The notes: generated from the letters alone by a model not told the origin. A DNA stretch of 64,000 nucleotides from Sabellastarte sp. h YS-2021 (GCA_964017235.1 OZ024928.1:80037566-80101565), one strand, 5' to 3'; counted from the stretch's first letter, positions 9,688-21,509 are shown. Made by a program: numbers and translations.

Positions 9688-11660
9688 TAGAATAGAATAG
9701 AATCATTTATATAGCGCAAAATTGATGCAACATCCTCTAATGCGCTTAAGGCAAAAAGGGAAATTCAAGGGACATGCCGGGTCAAAATCCTGATTTAGTG
9801 CCGCAAGGGGAGAAATACTATGGTGGGGGATATGCAAGTCTAAACAAGTAGGTTTTTAGCTTGCTTCAAAACCCTTCAATTGTATTCTGAGATTGGACCG
9901 ATTGTGGGAGTCTGTTCCATTCAGTGGGAGAAGCCATTGCAAAACCTCGCGTACCAATGGCCTTCTTGGGACGAACTGAAGAAAGAGAAAGCCACGAGTA
10001 AGGCCTTTTTTAACTGGATTTAATTAAGGATGATAAATATGAGGGTTGGGAGAATTTGATAGCCTTGAATGTAATAAGATTATATTTGAACAGGATATGG
10101 TATGAAATGGGGAGCCAGTGTAGTTTTTGCAGATAGGGACTAACATGGCTTGTTTTATCAAGTCTGAAAACAATTCTGCAGAGGGCATTTTGAATCTTTT
10201 GTAGTTTAGCCACATTGTATTCATTCACACCATAAAGTAGGGAATTGCAGTAGTCAATTCGACTACTGATCATTGAGTTGGCCAGCAGGGCTGCAGTCTC
10301 CACACTGAGGAATTTACGAATGCGTGTGAGATCTTTGAGATGGTAGTAGCAGGCACGACAAACTTTGGTTATATGGCTGGCAAAGGTGTTCCCAGAATCA
10401 AAAGTAACACCTAAATTCTTAACTTCATTAGTGGGCGAGATTGAGTTTCCAAGAAACTGGGTGGGAAATTTTTGCATGATTGACTCCCAGGCCTGTCTGT
10501 CGCCAATGACAGTAAATTCTGTCTTCTCTGGATTAAGTTTCAATCTGATACCATCCATCCATTTTTGAATGCAAGCAAGACACTCAGTGAGCTCAGCAAT
10601 ACTGGAATCAAAGTTCCTGGAATCAAGTGCCAAGTATATTTGGATGTCATTGGCATAAAGATGATTGGTAACATTGAAACTGGAAATTATATGGCTGAGG
10701 GGGGTAGTGTAAAGAGTGAAAAGCAGTGGACTCAGGAAAGAACCTTGAGGGACCCCATAAGGGAGTGAGAAGGCATCCGGGAAGCTATTACCCAATTTAA
10801 GCTTCTGTCTACGATTTGTGAGGTATGATTTGATTCATATCAGCACAGTGCCATCCACGCCGAACCAATCCCTGAGGCAGTTAAAAAGAATGGTGTGGTC
10901 AGTCGTATCAAATGCTGCTGAGAGGTCCAATAATGTGAGAGCAACAGTCTTACCCGAGTCCATCGAAGCAGCAATGTCATTTTGAATTTTAAGGAGTACT
11001 GTTTCTGTTGAATGCAATCTCTTGTAGGCTGATTGGTTGAGATTGGAGAGCCCTCTTTATTGATGTAGCTATTTAACTGATTAGCCACAGCTTTTTCAAT
11101 CAATTTTGATATGAAACTAAGGTTTGACACTGGTCTATAGTTTTTCAGGAGATTTCTATCTAGACTAGGCTTCTTGAGAAGGGGAGTAACATATACGATT
11201 TTGAAAGAGTTTGGGAAACTGCCTTCTTTGAGTGAATAATTTATGATATTGGTAATTGGGGTGATTCGGATATCTGTGCAATCTTTGACCAGTGTGGTTG
11301 GTATTGGGTCTAGATCACATGATTTGGTAGGAGATGATTTTAGAATTTTGAGAATGTCTTCCTCAGATACAGGCTCAAAAGAAGATAGGGCACTGTTGTT
11401 CATGCTTCGTCTGGTGATCGAAACTGGAGCTGATGACTGTAGTGCGGTTCTGATTTTCATGATTTTGTCACAGAAAAAATGCCCAAAGGAATTGGCTAGA
11501 TCTTTCAGACTGATATGATTGTGTAAAATAATGGTTGAAGATTTATGTAGGATTTTTTGAAAGTGTTCCACAGAGCCTTGGGATTACCATTGTGAATGTT
11601 CTGTGTAAATTCTAATGGCAGAAAAAAAATCAATAATCAAAAAAAGTTTTGTGCTATGGA
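9688..11660 (-). pseudogene. Dead L2/CR1-group LINE with reverse transcriptase
   Basis: Read on the minus strand, a 5'-truncated non-LTR retrotransposon starts near 11660 with GNPKALWNT, followed by DLANSFGHFF, KNYRPVSNLSFISKLIEK, then LTLLDLSAAFDTTDHTILF (motif A, Asp present), GVPQGSFLSPLLF (motif B) and LYANDIQIYL (motif C). It ends with LHWLPI and LKTYLFRLAYPPP near 9825. The 3' end carries GCGCTATATAAATGATTC followed by (ATTCT)n at 9688-9703, the usual terminus of this group. Damage seen: frameshifts near 11550, 11590 and 11050, stops at 10835, 10010 and near 9860, and the catalytic YADD changed to YAND. The endonuclease region is absent. It is non-functional as it stands. I assign L2/CR1 from the 3' end and RT motifs; the exact clade needs a tree. 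Confidence 0.9.
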
Positions 11661-11840
11661 TAAATTCTTTGGAAATCTTAGTGCAACTAAAATTTGATAA
11701 AGTTTTAATTTGACCACTAGTTCCAAATAATCCCTCTCCTACCCGTATAGTACAGCCTCTACCAACCAAACATATTAGGAGAATAAGGTCTAGTTTCAAT
11801 AATGGAAGGTTTCTAAATTTTAAGTGTTCACATTAGTGCT

Positions 11841-12477
11841 GGGTCTGTATTCAATTCTTAGAATTTATCTTAGAATTCCACTTAAGTCTTCATTCTATGC
11901 TAAGAATTTTCTTATTCTTAGAATAAAATGCTATTCACAAAACAATTCTTAGCTAAGAGTAATTCTAAGAAAAGAGTAAAAGGAAATTTATGTAATTCTT
12001 AGAATTTTTCTTAGACTAAGTGTAATTCTAAGAAAAATTCTAAGAATCTTGGCATATGTGAACAGAAAGTTAGAAATTTTGAAATAATTAAAGAGGCTGC
12101 ATTTCACTACAGTACACACAATGGACAATTTAATATGTAACACTCTGTTCTGGATGTCGATTTGCAATTAGTTGCTGCATTATAATCACCAATTTGACAA
12201 CAACTATTTTTCTTAAGTTAAGCATGCTATGTGCCAGTCTTAGATATAAATCAATTCTTAAAATATTCTAAGAATAAGAATCTTTGTGAATAGAAAATTC
12301 TTCTTCTTAGAAAAATTCTAAGAATAAAAACCATTCTTAGAAAAATTGTAAGAATAAGCGTAATTCTAAGAATAAGAATCTTTGTGAGTAGGAAAATTCT
12401 TATTCTCAGAATTTTTTCTAAGAAAATGACAATTCTAAGAAAAATTCTAAGAATAAGAATCTTTGTGAATACAGGCC
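11841..12477. mobile_element. Palindromic TTCTTAGAA-rich element(s)
   Basis: The stretch opens with GGGTCTGTATTCAATTCTTA and closes with AGAATCTTTGTGAATACAGG followed by CC, an imperfect inverted terminal repeat. The interior consists largely of TTCTTAGAA and TTCTAAGAA palindromes. Extra copies of the terminal-like AAGAATCTTTGTGAATAG lie near 12278 and 12376, and CTATTCACAAAACAATTCTT near 11930, so several termini are nested or tandem. No open frame. I infer a MITE family that inserted repeatedly into itself. The superfamily is not determined and no clear target duplication is visible. Confidence 0.7.
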
Positions 12478-12489
12478 AAGGTGTTGTTT

Positions 12490-14289
12490 ATCGAAATTTA
12501 ATTATTAATCAATTCATGCTAGATATGCTGATATCCATAATGTAGGGTACAGTATCAATATCGGAACATATTATATAATAGATACAATTCTGCTGTCTGC
12601 CATAAAAAAAGTTTAAAATTTGCTATTCGATCATTTTTGGTAACTATTACTGCAAGAACCGAACTGCCATATTTGTTTATGTTTTGGGACACTACTAAAA
12701 CTTGCAAAAGCGTTTTAAAGGTCTCCATAGGAAAATATCTTGTGTGCCCCAATATTTCAGTATTGATTATCAAAAGGTGAAAATATGGTTTGATAGTGAT
12801 ATACATATTGTCATTTGATACCAAAACTAGTTATTTTATTAGTGAAAAAGTATAATTTATTCAGAGTAAAAAGTGAGTTAATTGAATATTTTTATAAAAG
12901 GTGGTCATATAACAGAGCTTGTGTTGGTGCAGGCAAGTGATTAATGGTACAGAGAAAATATGACAGTTAGTGCAGAAAGGCTCACATTATTCATGGAGAA
13001 AAAACCGAGTTGGGTTTTTGAAGGTCATAATCTTTTTATTGTTTTGTCTTGGTTTTACAAGGTTTGTATTTGACAGCCAATACAGAGTCTATAAAAAGTT
13101 CAATTTCTTTGAGGAAACAACATAAAGCACCCATTTGTTGAAGATTTTACATCCAGAATTTCTTGGAATATCCTTGATATTTTTCAGAAGGGTTCTTTTA
13201 TGTCTTTTTATATTGATCTATAGGCACCCTGCTTGTTTTTTAGACCAAAGCATTGGCTCAGATTTACAGGTGAAAATAGCAACCTTGCTTTAGATAAGGT
13301 ATACAGTTATCTCTATAACATTTTTTGTTTTAAACAAGTAATCAGAAGCACATCAGTTTTATTGATTGTAAACTGGATTTAAAAAACTATATTCCTTTCT
13401 CAGAGGTGTATTTTATCTTAAATTTTCATGTGATGATCACAGCTAGGGCAATTTACCACAAGCAAAGGGCCCATTAAATCTAACCGGCCTTTGTGACACC
13501 ATTGCATCTTCTAATCACACAGGTTACCTTTTTGTAAGCTTTACAAAATATCCCTTGTCATGAATTGTATCCTGAAGAAAAGGATATTGAATATCAAAAG
13601 AAGAACAAATCTCTGTGCTAAATTTAATGATCAATTAGTAGTTTTGACAGCGTCTTATAAATCTAATTTGAGTCAACGTGTTTACCTCCATTACCTGACT
13701 CTCTGTTTTTATTTTTGGTAATCCAATCTGTATCAGAGGAGAGGAATTGAATTTTACCTCATCTGTATTACCTGGCACTACTTTTCTGAAGGTCATTGCA
13801 CTTCCTGTGAGTTTGTTATTGCCCGTTAGTATTATCAAGTGTGAATAGTGCATAGAATTTATGAAGTAGGTTTATTTCTCAAGTAGACTTTACTCGTAGT
13901 TACTACTAAGATTCACAAAGATATTTCAGAGTAATATTGTTACTCTCAAAAATTACCCCACCCCCGTCTGTTGGTTTAGATACAAGCCTTGTTAATTGAC
14001 TCACTTTGAGAACATGCCAGATTCAGTAAAATAGTGATAAATTCACACAAATTTACAGGTAATTTGATTGGGGCTTTCATGGAAGTCTGGATTAATGTTT
14101 GATTCATACTGACCATAGACTTACCTAAAAATCTGTTGGACACAACAGAATCACTTTAAATGTTCATACAGATAGAAAGTTCACACCTGGATTCAAAAAT
14201 CTATTCCATATAAAATTTACAAGGCTAATTTCAGTTAGATTTTGAGACAGATCACAGCAGGGCACAAAGTTTGAGTTTCCACACTTAAC
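12490..14289. other. AT-rich unique sequence
   Basis: No gene or repeat recognised. The open frames here (up to 89 codons on the minus strand) have no motifs and low-complexity composition. Confidence 0.45.
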
Positions 14290-14575
14290 CATTCGCCTTA
14301 AATTATAAATTTTACAGCTTCATAAATTTTAGTTTACTGATTAATGCTGTCATCTTGCTATCGAATGTCTAGTGTTAATACTTTATCTTTATATAGATTT
14401 TCTTTCTCTTAGATGTTATTTTCTCTACTTAAACAATATGTGGAGCTTTATATAACTGGCATTTCTCAGAAAGTATCCTGATCTTTGTACTGTTTCATTA
14501 CTGCTATATCTTATGATATTGGAAACTATTTCCCCAGGCTGTTTGGTACGGGCATCTATGATGCTATTTTTGAGT
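14290..14575 (+). repeat. Repeat F, copy 3 (3' half)
   Basis: AAATTTTACAGCTTCATAAA, TTTAGTTTACTGATTAATGC, CTTTCTCTTAGATGTTATTT and the end CCCCAGGCTGTTTGGTACGG align in order with copies 4 and 5. The 5' half is missing. It overlaps in content with copy 2, so the two are independent insertions and not halves of one. Confidence 0.75.
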
Positions 14576-14579
14576 TATG

Positions 14580-15870
14580 GAGTTGTTGTTGCTGAAAAAA
14601 TCCCAAAAAGAAATTTTGATCAGCACCAAGCCATAAGTAGACCACATGTTGTGGGGAAGTATGACCCTGATCCATTGTACAGTTTTTGTATGTGGACAAA
14701 CAAGTGGAAGACATTACTCTCCTTTGCGGGGGCGAGGGTTAGTTTCCATGTTTGTTGACATTATGCTATATTTTTTTAAAAGGGGGATAATTAGGGTACA
14801 TGTGACATTAGTGCCGACTTTGTCACAGGAATGTAAAACTCCTGGTTATTCTGTTTAAGTGGAAAGAAATAGGATATTAATTTTCTTTTGATGGCAGTGA
14901 TGACCAATATACAGAGAAAGATTGCTTGCTTTTGTCATTTACATTAACTAAGTTGTCTCGCTTTTTTTGTGTTGGAACCTTCAAAATAATGCATGAAAAT
15001 GGGGCTCTCAGTGGCTTTGCTGTAAAGTTTAGTCATGGTCCCCTAATGTTCTTGTGGTGCCTGTGAATGAAATTAGTTTAATGCAAGTGAAGTCATTCTA
15101 TGGCCCTAGGTGCTGCTGATTTTCATGGCATGAAATGATTTGGAGTATATTTTCTCCCTGATCAGGATACCAATCTTGTAGCTGATTGTCTCAACTATTA
15201 ATGGTCCTGTCATGCACTTTGGTGAAAGGTGACCATATGAACTATTTTCTTTTAACGATGATTTACTTTAAAATAAAGATCTGTCCTTGAAACAATGTTT
15301 TGATAACAACCTATTTCATTCATTGATAATCCATCCATCCACGTCTTCAATCCTGTGTGACATCAATCCCCTTTGTTTACATTCTGCATTATGACTGCAT
15401 ACAGAGTAGTACTAAATGCTTTCCTCTCAGTCTGATGATGTATTTTTATTTTCCAAAATCAGTCTTTAACAAGATATTTTCCTGATATAAAATATGCAAA
15501 GACTTGTCTTTTATAAAGGCACACAAGTGATTTTTAATATGCCAAAACTTACACCCAAGTGTTCTATTTGTTTTTATGTAAGTTGTGGAGGTTATTGTCC
15601 TGACAATTGATAACATCCCCCTCTGCCTGTCAAAAACCCCCTCGGTCTTCCTGTATTTATAATTTTTTATAAGATCAGCACAAATATTTTTGGTTTATAA
15701 TAATTTATATGAAAAAATGCAACAATACAGGAACTGTCATGTCTTATTAATTATGAAGCATTCTCTTTCATGCTTAAATAACTCATAAAGGTGCATGTAT
15801 TTGGTTCAGCACTTGTTCACCCAATTTAAGTGCAGTGAGAGGTACATGTAATTATTCTCTCTTTGGCCTT
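14580..15870. other. AT-rich unique sequence
   Basis: No gene or repeat recognised. Confidence 0.45.
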
Positions 15871-15874
15871 ATGT

Positions 15875-15983
15875 GAATTGAGTGTGAGACAATACTGAGT
15901 GTGAATGAGACAATATTGAATGTGAATAAGACAGCATTAAGTGAGACAATATTGAGTGTGAAAGAGACAATATTGAGTGTGAA
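15875..15983. repeat. 21-bp minisatellite, left segment
   Basis: Units of GAGACAATATTGAGTGTG plus three bases, with a shorter 15-bp variant ending GCATTAAGT. The array breaks off at 15983 in GTGTGAA and resumes at 17971 with GTGAATGAG. It is the left part of one array split by later insertions. Confidence 0.9.
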
Positions 15984-16689
15984 CAGTGATTCTGCTACAT
16001 GAAAAGTCCGACATTCTGTCCTAAGACTAGGAAAACGTTTAGGACATTTTTGAAGAATTTAGGACAGAATTCTTGTCAATCAAAGTTTCATTCTACAGGT
16101 TGCTAAAATTAAGTCATTAAAGTCAATGGGAAATAAAGTAAAATTTATTGAATCATAATAAAAATCTCAGTTTAGTTAAAATGTCAAAAAGTGTTTCAAA
16201 TTGATGTGCAATGATCATGTATTACTGAAACGAGAACCCCAGGCCATAGAACCTAGGTATGGTGATCCATGAGGTTTTCATGCTATTAAAATGTCCACTG
16301 GCAGTAAACATTACAGCAAATAAACTTTCAGTCTGATTTTTTTGTCAGTGAATCGAAATTTGTATATAATTGTATCCAACATGACAGAATTTTTTTTTCT
16401 TAAATTTTAATTCATATTTTAAAGCCCAAAAGATTTGGAAAGCAAAGGGCGATCAAAAACATTTACTTTGGAGTTTTCATGTGATGAAGCTTTATGATAT
16501 TTCATCAAAATATAACTTCAAATACATAAATATATATTACAATGCCATGGTATCATGGGATAACAACGAAAACACAATTTTCTTTAAGTTTAAGCATACA
16601 TTTATAACATGAAAATCAGTGTTCCAAGCACCAATAACCTGTAAACTCGTTTTCAGTATTATGTTTATTAAGACATCATGCAATTATTA

Positions 16690-17192
16690 ACAAGAGCACT
16701 CAGAGAGCGCAGACCTCCGCCAAGGAGATCCAGTCAATGATCTGGATCACACCCAAAATCTAATCACTTCTTCCTTGTCCCATTTTGAACATGTCGTGAA
16801 AATTTCATCGGAATCCGTTCATTACTTTTCGAATTATCTTCCTTTAAAGAATTCAGGGATCCAGAAGATCCAGACTGTGATCTGGATCACTCCCAAAATC
16901 TAATTACTTCTTCCTTTACCAATTTCTCACATATCCTATAAATTTCATCAAAATCCTTCCATAAGTTTTTGAGCTATCTTTCTTTAAAAATTAAATTTCA
17001 TGGATCCAGAAGATCCAGACAGTGATCTAAATCACTCCCAAAATCTAATTACTTCTTCCTTTTACCACTTCAGACATATCCTGAAAATTTTATTAAAATC
17101 CGTCCATAAGTTTTCAAGTTATCTTGTTCACAAATAAACAGACGGACAGACAAACCCAGGTGAAAACATAACCTCCTTGGCGGAGGTAATAA
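16690..17192 (+). repeat. Repeat B, copy 2, with tandem units
   Basis: ACCTCCGCCAAGGA at 16713-16726 is matched by its exact reverse complement at 17174-17187. Between them are three units of about 140 bp (near 16727, 16868 and 17008) containing GATCCAGA, GATCTGGATCACTCCCAAAA and TAATTACTTCTTCC, then CAGACGGACAGACAAACCCA. The sequence outside the inverted repeat, GAGCACTCAGAGAGCGCAGA, is shared with copies 1 and 3. Confidence 0.85.
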
Positions 17193-17278
17193 AAGAAAAT
17201 ATTAATCAAAACAAAAATTCAGAACATTACAGTAAAATTTATGTGGAAACCTACAGAAAACACGAATATACCAGACAA

Positions 17279-17745
17279 CCATAATTAATATTCATGAGAA
17301 GATATGAGGACACAGATTTTGCCTGGGATGTCCTTGCAATATTTTATAAAATGGAAGCATAGACAAAATCAAATACTTTAAACTCGAGAACTCACATGGC
17401 CATATCACCCAAGTCATTAATATTCATGAGAAGATATGAAGACACAGATTTTCCATGGGATTTCCTTGCAATATTTTATAAAATGGAAGCATAGATGAAA
17501 ATCAAATACTTTAAACTCGAGAACTCACATGGCCATATCACCCAAGTCATTAATATTCATGAGAAGATATGAAGACACAGATTTTCCATGGGATTTCCTT
17601 GCAATATTTTATAAAATGGAAGCATAGATGAAAATCAAATACTTTAAACTCAAGAACTCACGGCCATAGCACCCAAGTCATTAATATTAATGAGAAGATA
17701 TGAGGACATGGATTTCCCCTGGGATTTCCTTGCAGGTCATGTGGC
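17279..17745. repeat. 132-bp tandem repeat, about 3.5 units
   Basis: TTAATATTCATGAGAAGATA starts near 17285, 17417, 17550 and 17681, a period of 131-133 bp. Units 2 and 3 are almost identical (CCATGGGATTTCCTTGCAAT, ATAAAATGGAAGCATAGATG). The last unit diverges and then passes into unique sequence of the surrounding element. Confidence 0.92.
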
Positions 17746-17970
17746 TTGTCACGAGACTTCATAAAAGACGTCTAGACCTTGCTACAATAAAAATCATGAT
17801 TTTAGGGTTGTAACGTGACTTTGTATTTTGTAAATAAAAAGACGGCTAGATATTCTATTATTGCCCACAGATACGACTCGGACAATATGTCCTAATATTC
17901 TATTTAAAATTTGCGGTTTTGTTACAAAATTCGGTTAATGACCGATGGCCGACACGAATCTGAAACCCTG

Positions 17971-18098
17971 GTGAATGAGATACCATTGAGTGTGAGGATA
18001 TTGAGTGTGGATGAGACAATATTGAGTGTGAATAAGACAGCATTGAGTGAGACAATATTGAATGTGAAAGAGACAATATTGAGTGTGAATGAGACAGC
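17971..18098. repeat. 21-bp minisatellite, middle segment
   Basis: Continuation of the same array between the hAT-like insert and the solo LTR. It ends in GAGACAGC, of which CAGC is duplicated at 18761. Confidence 0.9.
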
Positions 18099-18760
18099 TG
18101 TTGTAGTCCGGGTTTGGGGTATAACAAAAGTCCTTCTTGATGTTTATATTTATTTACAGCTTTAACAATTTAATAATAATTAACAAGCAGTTCTAAATGT
18201 TTCATACAAAATTTCCTAAGTGCTTAATATCTCCTTCAAATTCTATATCTCACTTGTTCTTCTCTATCTGTTCTCTCTATTTAATATTCTGAATTCTCTA
18301 TTCTGATTTCTATACTCAAAGTTCTCTATTCTCATTTCATTCTCTCTTTACATTCTCTTTTCATTCTGACTAACAGCTCATATGTTCCCCCTATTTACAG
18401 TAAATCATCCCTATTGTATTTTACCTAATAAATGCTACTATTGTCTTAAGGATAATAACTATACCAAACAATTACCGACTTTACAATACACAACAGGATA
18501 AGTCCCTAACACTGTATTAGATCTTATTTCAAATACCATCTGGCATGGGGATCAAACAATGGGCTTAGACTGGGTAATTACACCACACAATAATATGGAT
18601 GTAGGTGACATTACATCAACAGAATTAGTAAAATATGAAATGTAAACAAACTTAGACATATTCAAACATGACATATAAAGAATGTAAATTCACTGATATT
18701 AAGGTAGTCTTAGTGACTTTAAGTTTAAGCATAATTTTCCCAATTTTCCTAACCACAACA
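18099..18760. mobile_element. Solo LTR (662 bp) inside the 21-bp array
   Basis: The insert starts TGTTGTAGTCCGGG and ends CCTAACCACAACA, giving the TG...CA ends and short inverted repeat (TGTTGTRGT) of a long terminal repeat. It is flanked by an exact 4-bp direct repeat CAGC (18095-18098 and 18761-18764), and removing it with one CAGC restores the minisatellite. There is no gag-pol and no second LTR, so it is a solo LTR left by recombination. The 4-bp duplication suits Gypsy, BEL or similar elements. A T/C-rich tract lies at about 18240-18370. The retrotransposon family is not identified; a DNA element with TG/CA ends is the alternative. Confidence 0.78.
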
Positions 18761-19177
18761 CAGCATTGAGTGAGACAATATTAAGTGTAAAAGAGACAAT
18801 ATTGAGTGTGAATGAGACAGCATTGAGTGAGACAATATTGAGTGTGAATGAGACAATATTGGGTGTGATTGAGACAGCATTGAATGTGAGGATATTGAGT
18901 GTGAAAGAGACAATATTGAGTGTGAAAATGAGACACCATTGAGTGAGACAATATTGAGTGTGAATGAAACAATATTGAGTGTGAATGAGACAGCATTGAG
19001 TGTGACAATATTGAATGTGAATGAGACAATATTGAGTGTGAAAGAGACAATATTGGGTGTGATTGAGACAACATTGAGTGAGACAATATTGAGTGTGAAT
19101 GAGACAATATTGAGTGTGATTGAGATAGCATTGAGTGTGAGGATATTGAGTGTGAATGAGACAATATTGAGTGTGGT
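18761..19177. repeat. 21-bp minisatellite, right segment (main array)
   Basis: About twenty units of 21 bp with occasional 15- or 18-bp variants. Each unit places an AATATT about two helical turns from the next. Because 21 is a multiple of three, both strands stay open (heptads such as ETILSVN and SHSILSH), which I do not regard as coding. Confidence 0.93.
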
Positions 19178-19364
19178 TTAAACAATAAATTTTGGAAAAA
19201 GAGACAGTATTTTTGGTATGTGTGAAAGAGATGAAAAAAGAAAAATACTAGTTCCATATATAAAGTAAAGATTGAAAGTCTCATATCTTTGTTGTAAAAT
19301 GTCTGTAATTTTTACAACACAGCCTATAAAGACTATGCAACTATTGTTTTCACCCATGACATTG

Positions 19365-20205
19365 GCTGGGCAGGCAGGCGGCTGGGTGGGCTGCGGGAAA
19401 ACTCTTGCCTGGGCTGGATCTCATAAACCGTTAGGTATAGGAATTCTTACTTGGTGGGAACTTTTGTTTGAAGGTGTTGCTGTGCAAGTTCATGGTGTGA
19501 CCTTGATTTGGCATGTGAACATAGTGACCTCGACCTTGATAACCTCATCCAGGCTGTATCTCAGAAACCATAAGGTGCAGGAAGTTGATACTTGGCAGGA
19601 ATGTTGGTTATGGGTGTAGACCTTGATTTGACCTTGCTGTAGTCACATTAATCTTTAAAAAATTGTCCAGGTGATATCTCAAAAACCGTAAGGTGTATAA
19701 TTTTGTTACTTGGTAGGTATATCAATTTGATGGTGGAGGTGTGCAAGTCCATAGTGCGACCTTTGACCTTGGTTGTGCAAGAATGTTTTCTGCACTTATA
19801 TTTGAAATATATTTCTCCTATCACAAAGCTATTATGGATTGCACCAACTGATTATTATAGGCCAGTGTACTTTTACCTAATTGTGCCATCTCAATTAGGA
19901 GTAATACTTCAGTTAATAACTAGCTCAATTAATAAATTTTACAGTTTGATAACTTTTAGTTTACAAATTAGTGCTGTCATTTTTGTATTAAATTTTCTTT
20001 TTTTTCATGCTTTTTCTTTAAATATATACATTTTATCTTTTTTGAGTGTTTTTTTTTCTCCAAAACCTTAACATAACTTACACTGTCTGTTCTGAAAGAC
20101 CCCTTATCTTTGTACTTTTTCATCTCTTCTGTATCTCATGGTGTCCAATGATATTTTCCCAGGCTGTGGGGTACAAGAATCTTTGATTTTATTTTGTTTT
20201 TAGAT
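19365..20205 (+). repeat. Repeat F, copy 4 (near full length)
   Basis: Three internal units contain ATCTCAGAAACCATAAGG-type motifs, GGAAGTTGATACTTGGCAGG and TTGACCTTGCTGTAG. Then come AATAAATTTTACAGTTTGAT, TTTAGTTTACAAATTAGTGC and the right end CCCAGGCTGTGGGGTAC near 20157-20173. It is longer than copy 5 because it has an extra internal unit. Confidence 0.8.
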
Positions 20206-20344
20206 GTCTTAATGGATATGCTGGATAGGCCACTGTTATCAGTGTTTTAGAGTTTGAATGGTTCTTTCTTTAATTGCACCAAAAGTTTGAATGTGTGAAT
20301 CTATCTTATAATGTGGCTAGTTTTAATGTGTGAAGCCACTGTAC

Positions 20345-21505
20345 TATATATATATATATTTATTTTATTATAGTGACATGTGATATACAATTTCATTACA
20401 TAAATATACAAAACAATATAAACAACATCACCCAGCCCCTGACGGGCTTATAAGTCACTGTGAAATACAATTACAATGACATTGTGTGGTGGATTATTCT
20501 GGACCATAATTTCTTTTAAATATCAGTACAATCTCTAAACAATAAACTATTTCTTTCATTCCATAATTCAACTATAAAGTTACCAAGTATTTGAAAATGA
20601 TTTTATTCATATATAAAAATTTACTTTCATTGTTCAGGTTACTGAATCCAGATTTAAGATTGTTATATGTTTCATAATACTTTTGACGAATTCTAATTGG
20701 GGACAGACACAGAGAAAGTGAATCTCATCCTCAATCTCTTCATTATTACAAAGAATGCAGGTTCTATTTTCCAAAAGTACATTGGTGAAACGTCCGGTTT
20801 CAATAGCCAAAGATAATGTTCCATTCCTTAAACGAGCAATCAATGATCTTTGATATTTAGGCAATAGGAAATACTCTTCTGTTGAAATGTTAGTCTTGAT
20901 TTTTTCATAGGTCCTGAGTTTTGGTTTGTTTCCTACACTAATGACCCAACTTTCTTGAAAGATTTTACGCAAAATATTTTCACAAAAGTTTAGATCAATC
21001 TTTCTTCTTTCCAAAAAATAGGATGACATGTTTAGCAGATCAAAAACTTCCTGAATATTCTTTACCCAGGTATAATGTTTTTTAAATTGAAATGTCCAGT
21101 TAAATATTTGCTTTGGTATGCGTGTATTATCGAATTGACAAAGTTTATTCCAGTACCTCAATGCAGATAAATAAAACACATATTTTGGTGGAAGCTACCC
21201 AGAGTCTCCCTGTAAGAATAGATTTGCCGTAAATTTATTTACACCTAAGAAATATCGTAATGCCCTATTATAAATTTTTTCTGCTGGACCATCTTTATTA
21301 AACCCCCATATTCCTGCCCCATAACTAAAAATTGGTACCACAGATGTGTTATACATTTTTTCATAAGTTCTATAACCACAATCTTTAAATAGCGTACTAT
21401 TTGCTTGGTTAGTTTGCATTAAAAATTCATCCATATTTCCTAGTGATTCCCTTTAACAAGGCCACTAAGTTATTGGCCTTCAAACTTAACTCACTTGAAC
21501 ATTTC
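20345..21505 (-). pseudogene. LINE fragment with CCHC-like C-terminus
   Basis: On the minus strand the coding remnant reads ANNLVALLKGITRKYG, then (shifted) YGAGIWGFNKDGPAEKIYNR and ALRYFLGVNKF, then (shifted near 21190) YLSALRYWNKLCQF, and ends with IARLRNGTLSLAIETGRF and CILCNNEEIEDEIHFLCVCP. The Cys-Cys-His-Cys pattern after the RT domain is typical of one group of non-LTR retrotransposons. The catalytic RT core is not present. The 3' UTR (20362-20630) shares its end with the fragment at 7703-8000, and a (TA)n run at 20345-20360 forms the tail. Frameshifted and truncated, hence dead. The clade is not assigned; it differs from the L2/CR1-group copies here. Confidence 0.85.
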
Positions 21506-21509
21506 TGGT

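Larger units (their letters stand above)
15984..17970. mobile_element. hAT-like non-autonomous element inside the 21-bp array
   Basis: The insert begins CAGTGATTCTGCTACATG and ends in the inverse of CAGGGTTTCAGATTCGTG, a loose terminal repeat of the CAGNG type common in hAT transposons, with GTCCGAC and GTCGGCC just inside. The flanking minisatellite reads GTGAA on both sides (15979-15983 and 17971-17975), and removing the insert plus one GTGAA restores the regular unit. That gives a 5-bp duplication, shorter than the usual 8 bp of hAT; 5 bp would fit a minor hAT clade or another superfamily. No transposase frame remains. It carries repeat B copy 2 and a 132-bp tandem block. Confidence 0.65.

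Noticed and set aside
16693-17191. CRISPR-like array of spaced repeats
   Set aside because: The GATCCAGA units are about 140 bp apart, diverged and part of an animal dispersed repeat. No array in the window has short repeats with unique equal-length spacers.
18781-19284. 167-codon minus-strand frame full of SHSILSH heptads, and matching plus-strand ETILSVN frame
   Set aside because: The 21-bp unit is a multiple of three, so any frame without a stop in one unit stays open through the array on both strands. There is no start context, no non-repeat domain and no reason to prefer either strand.
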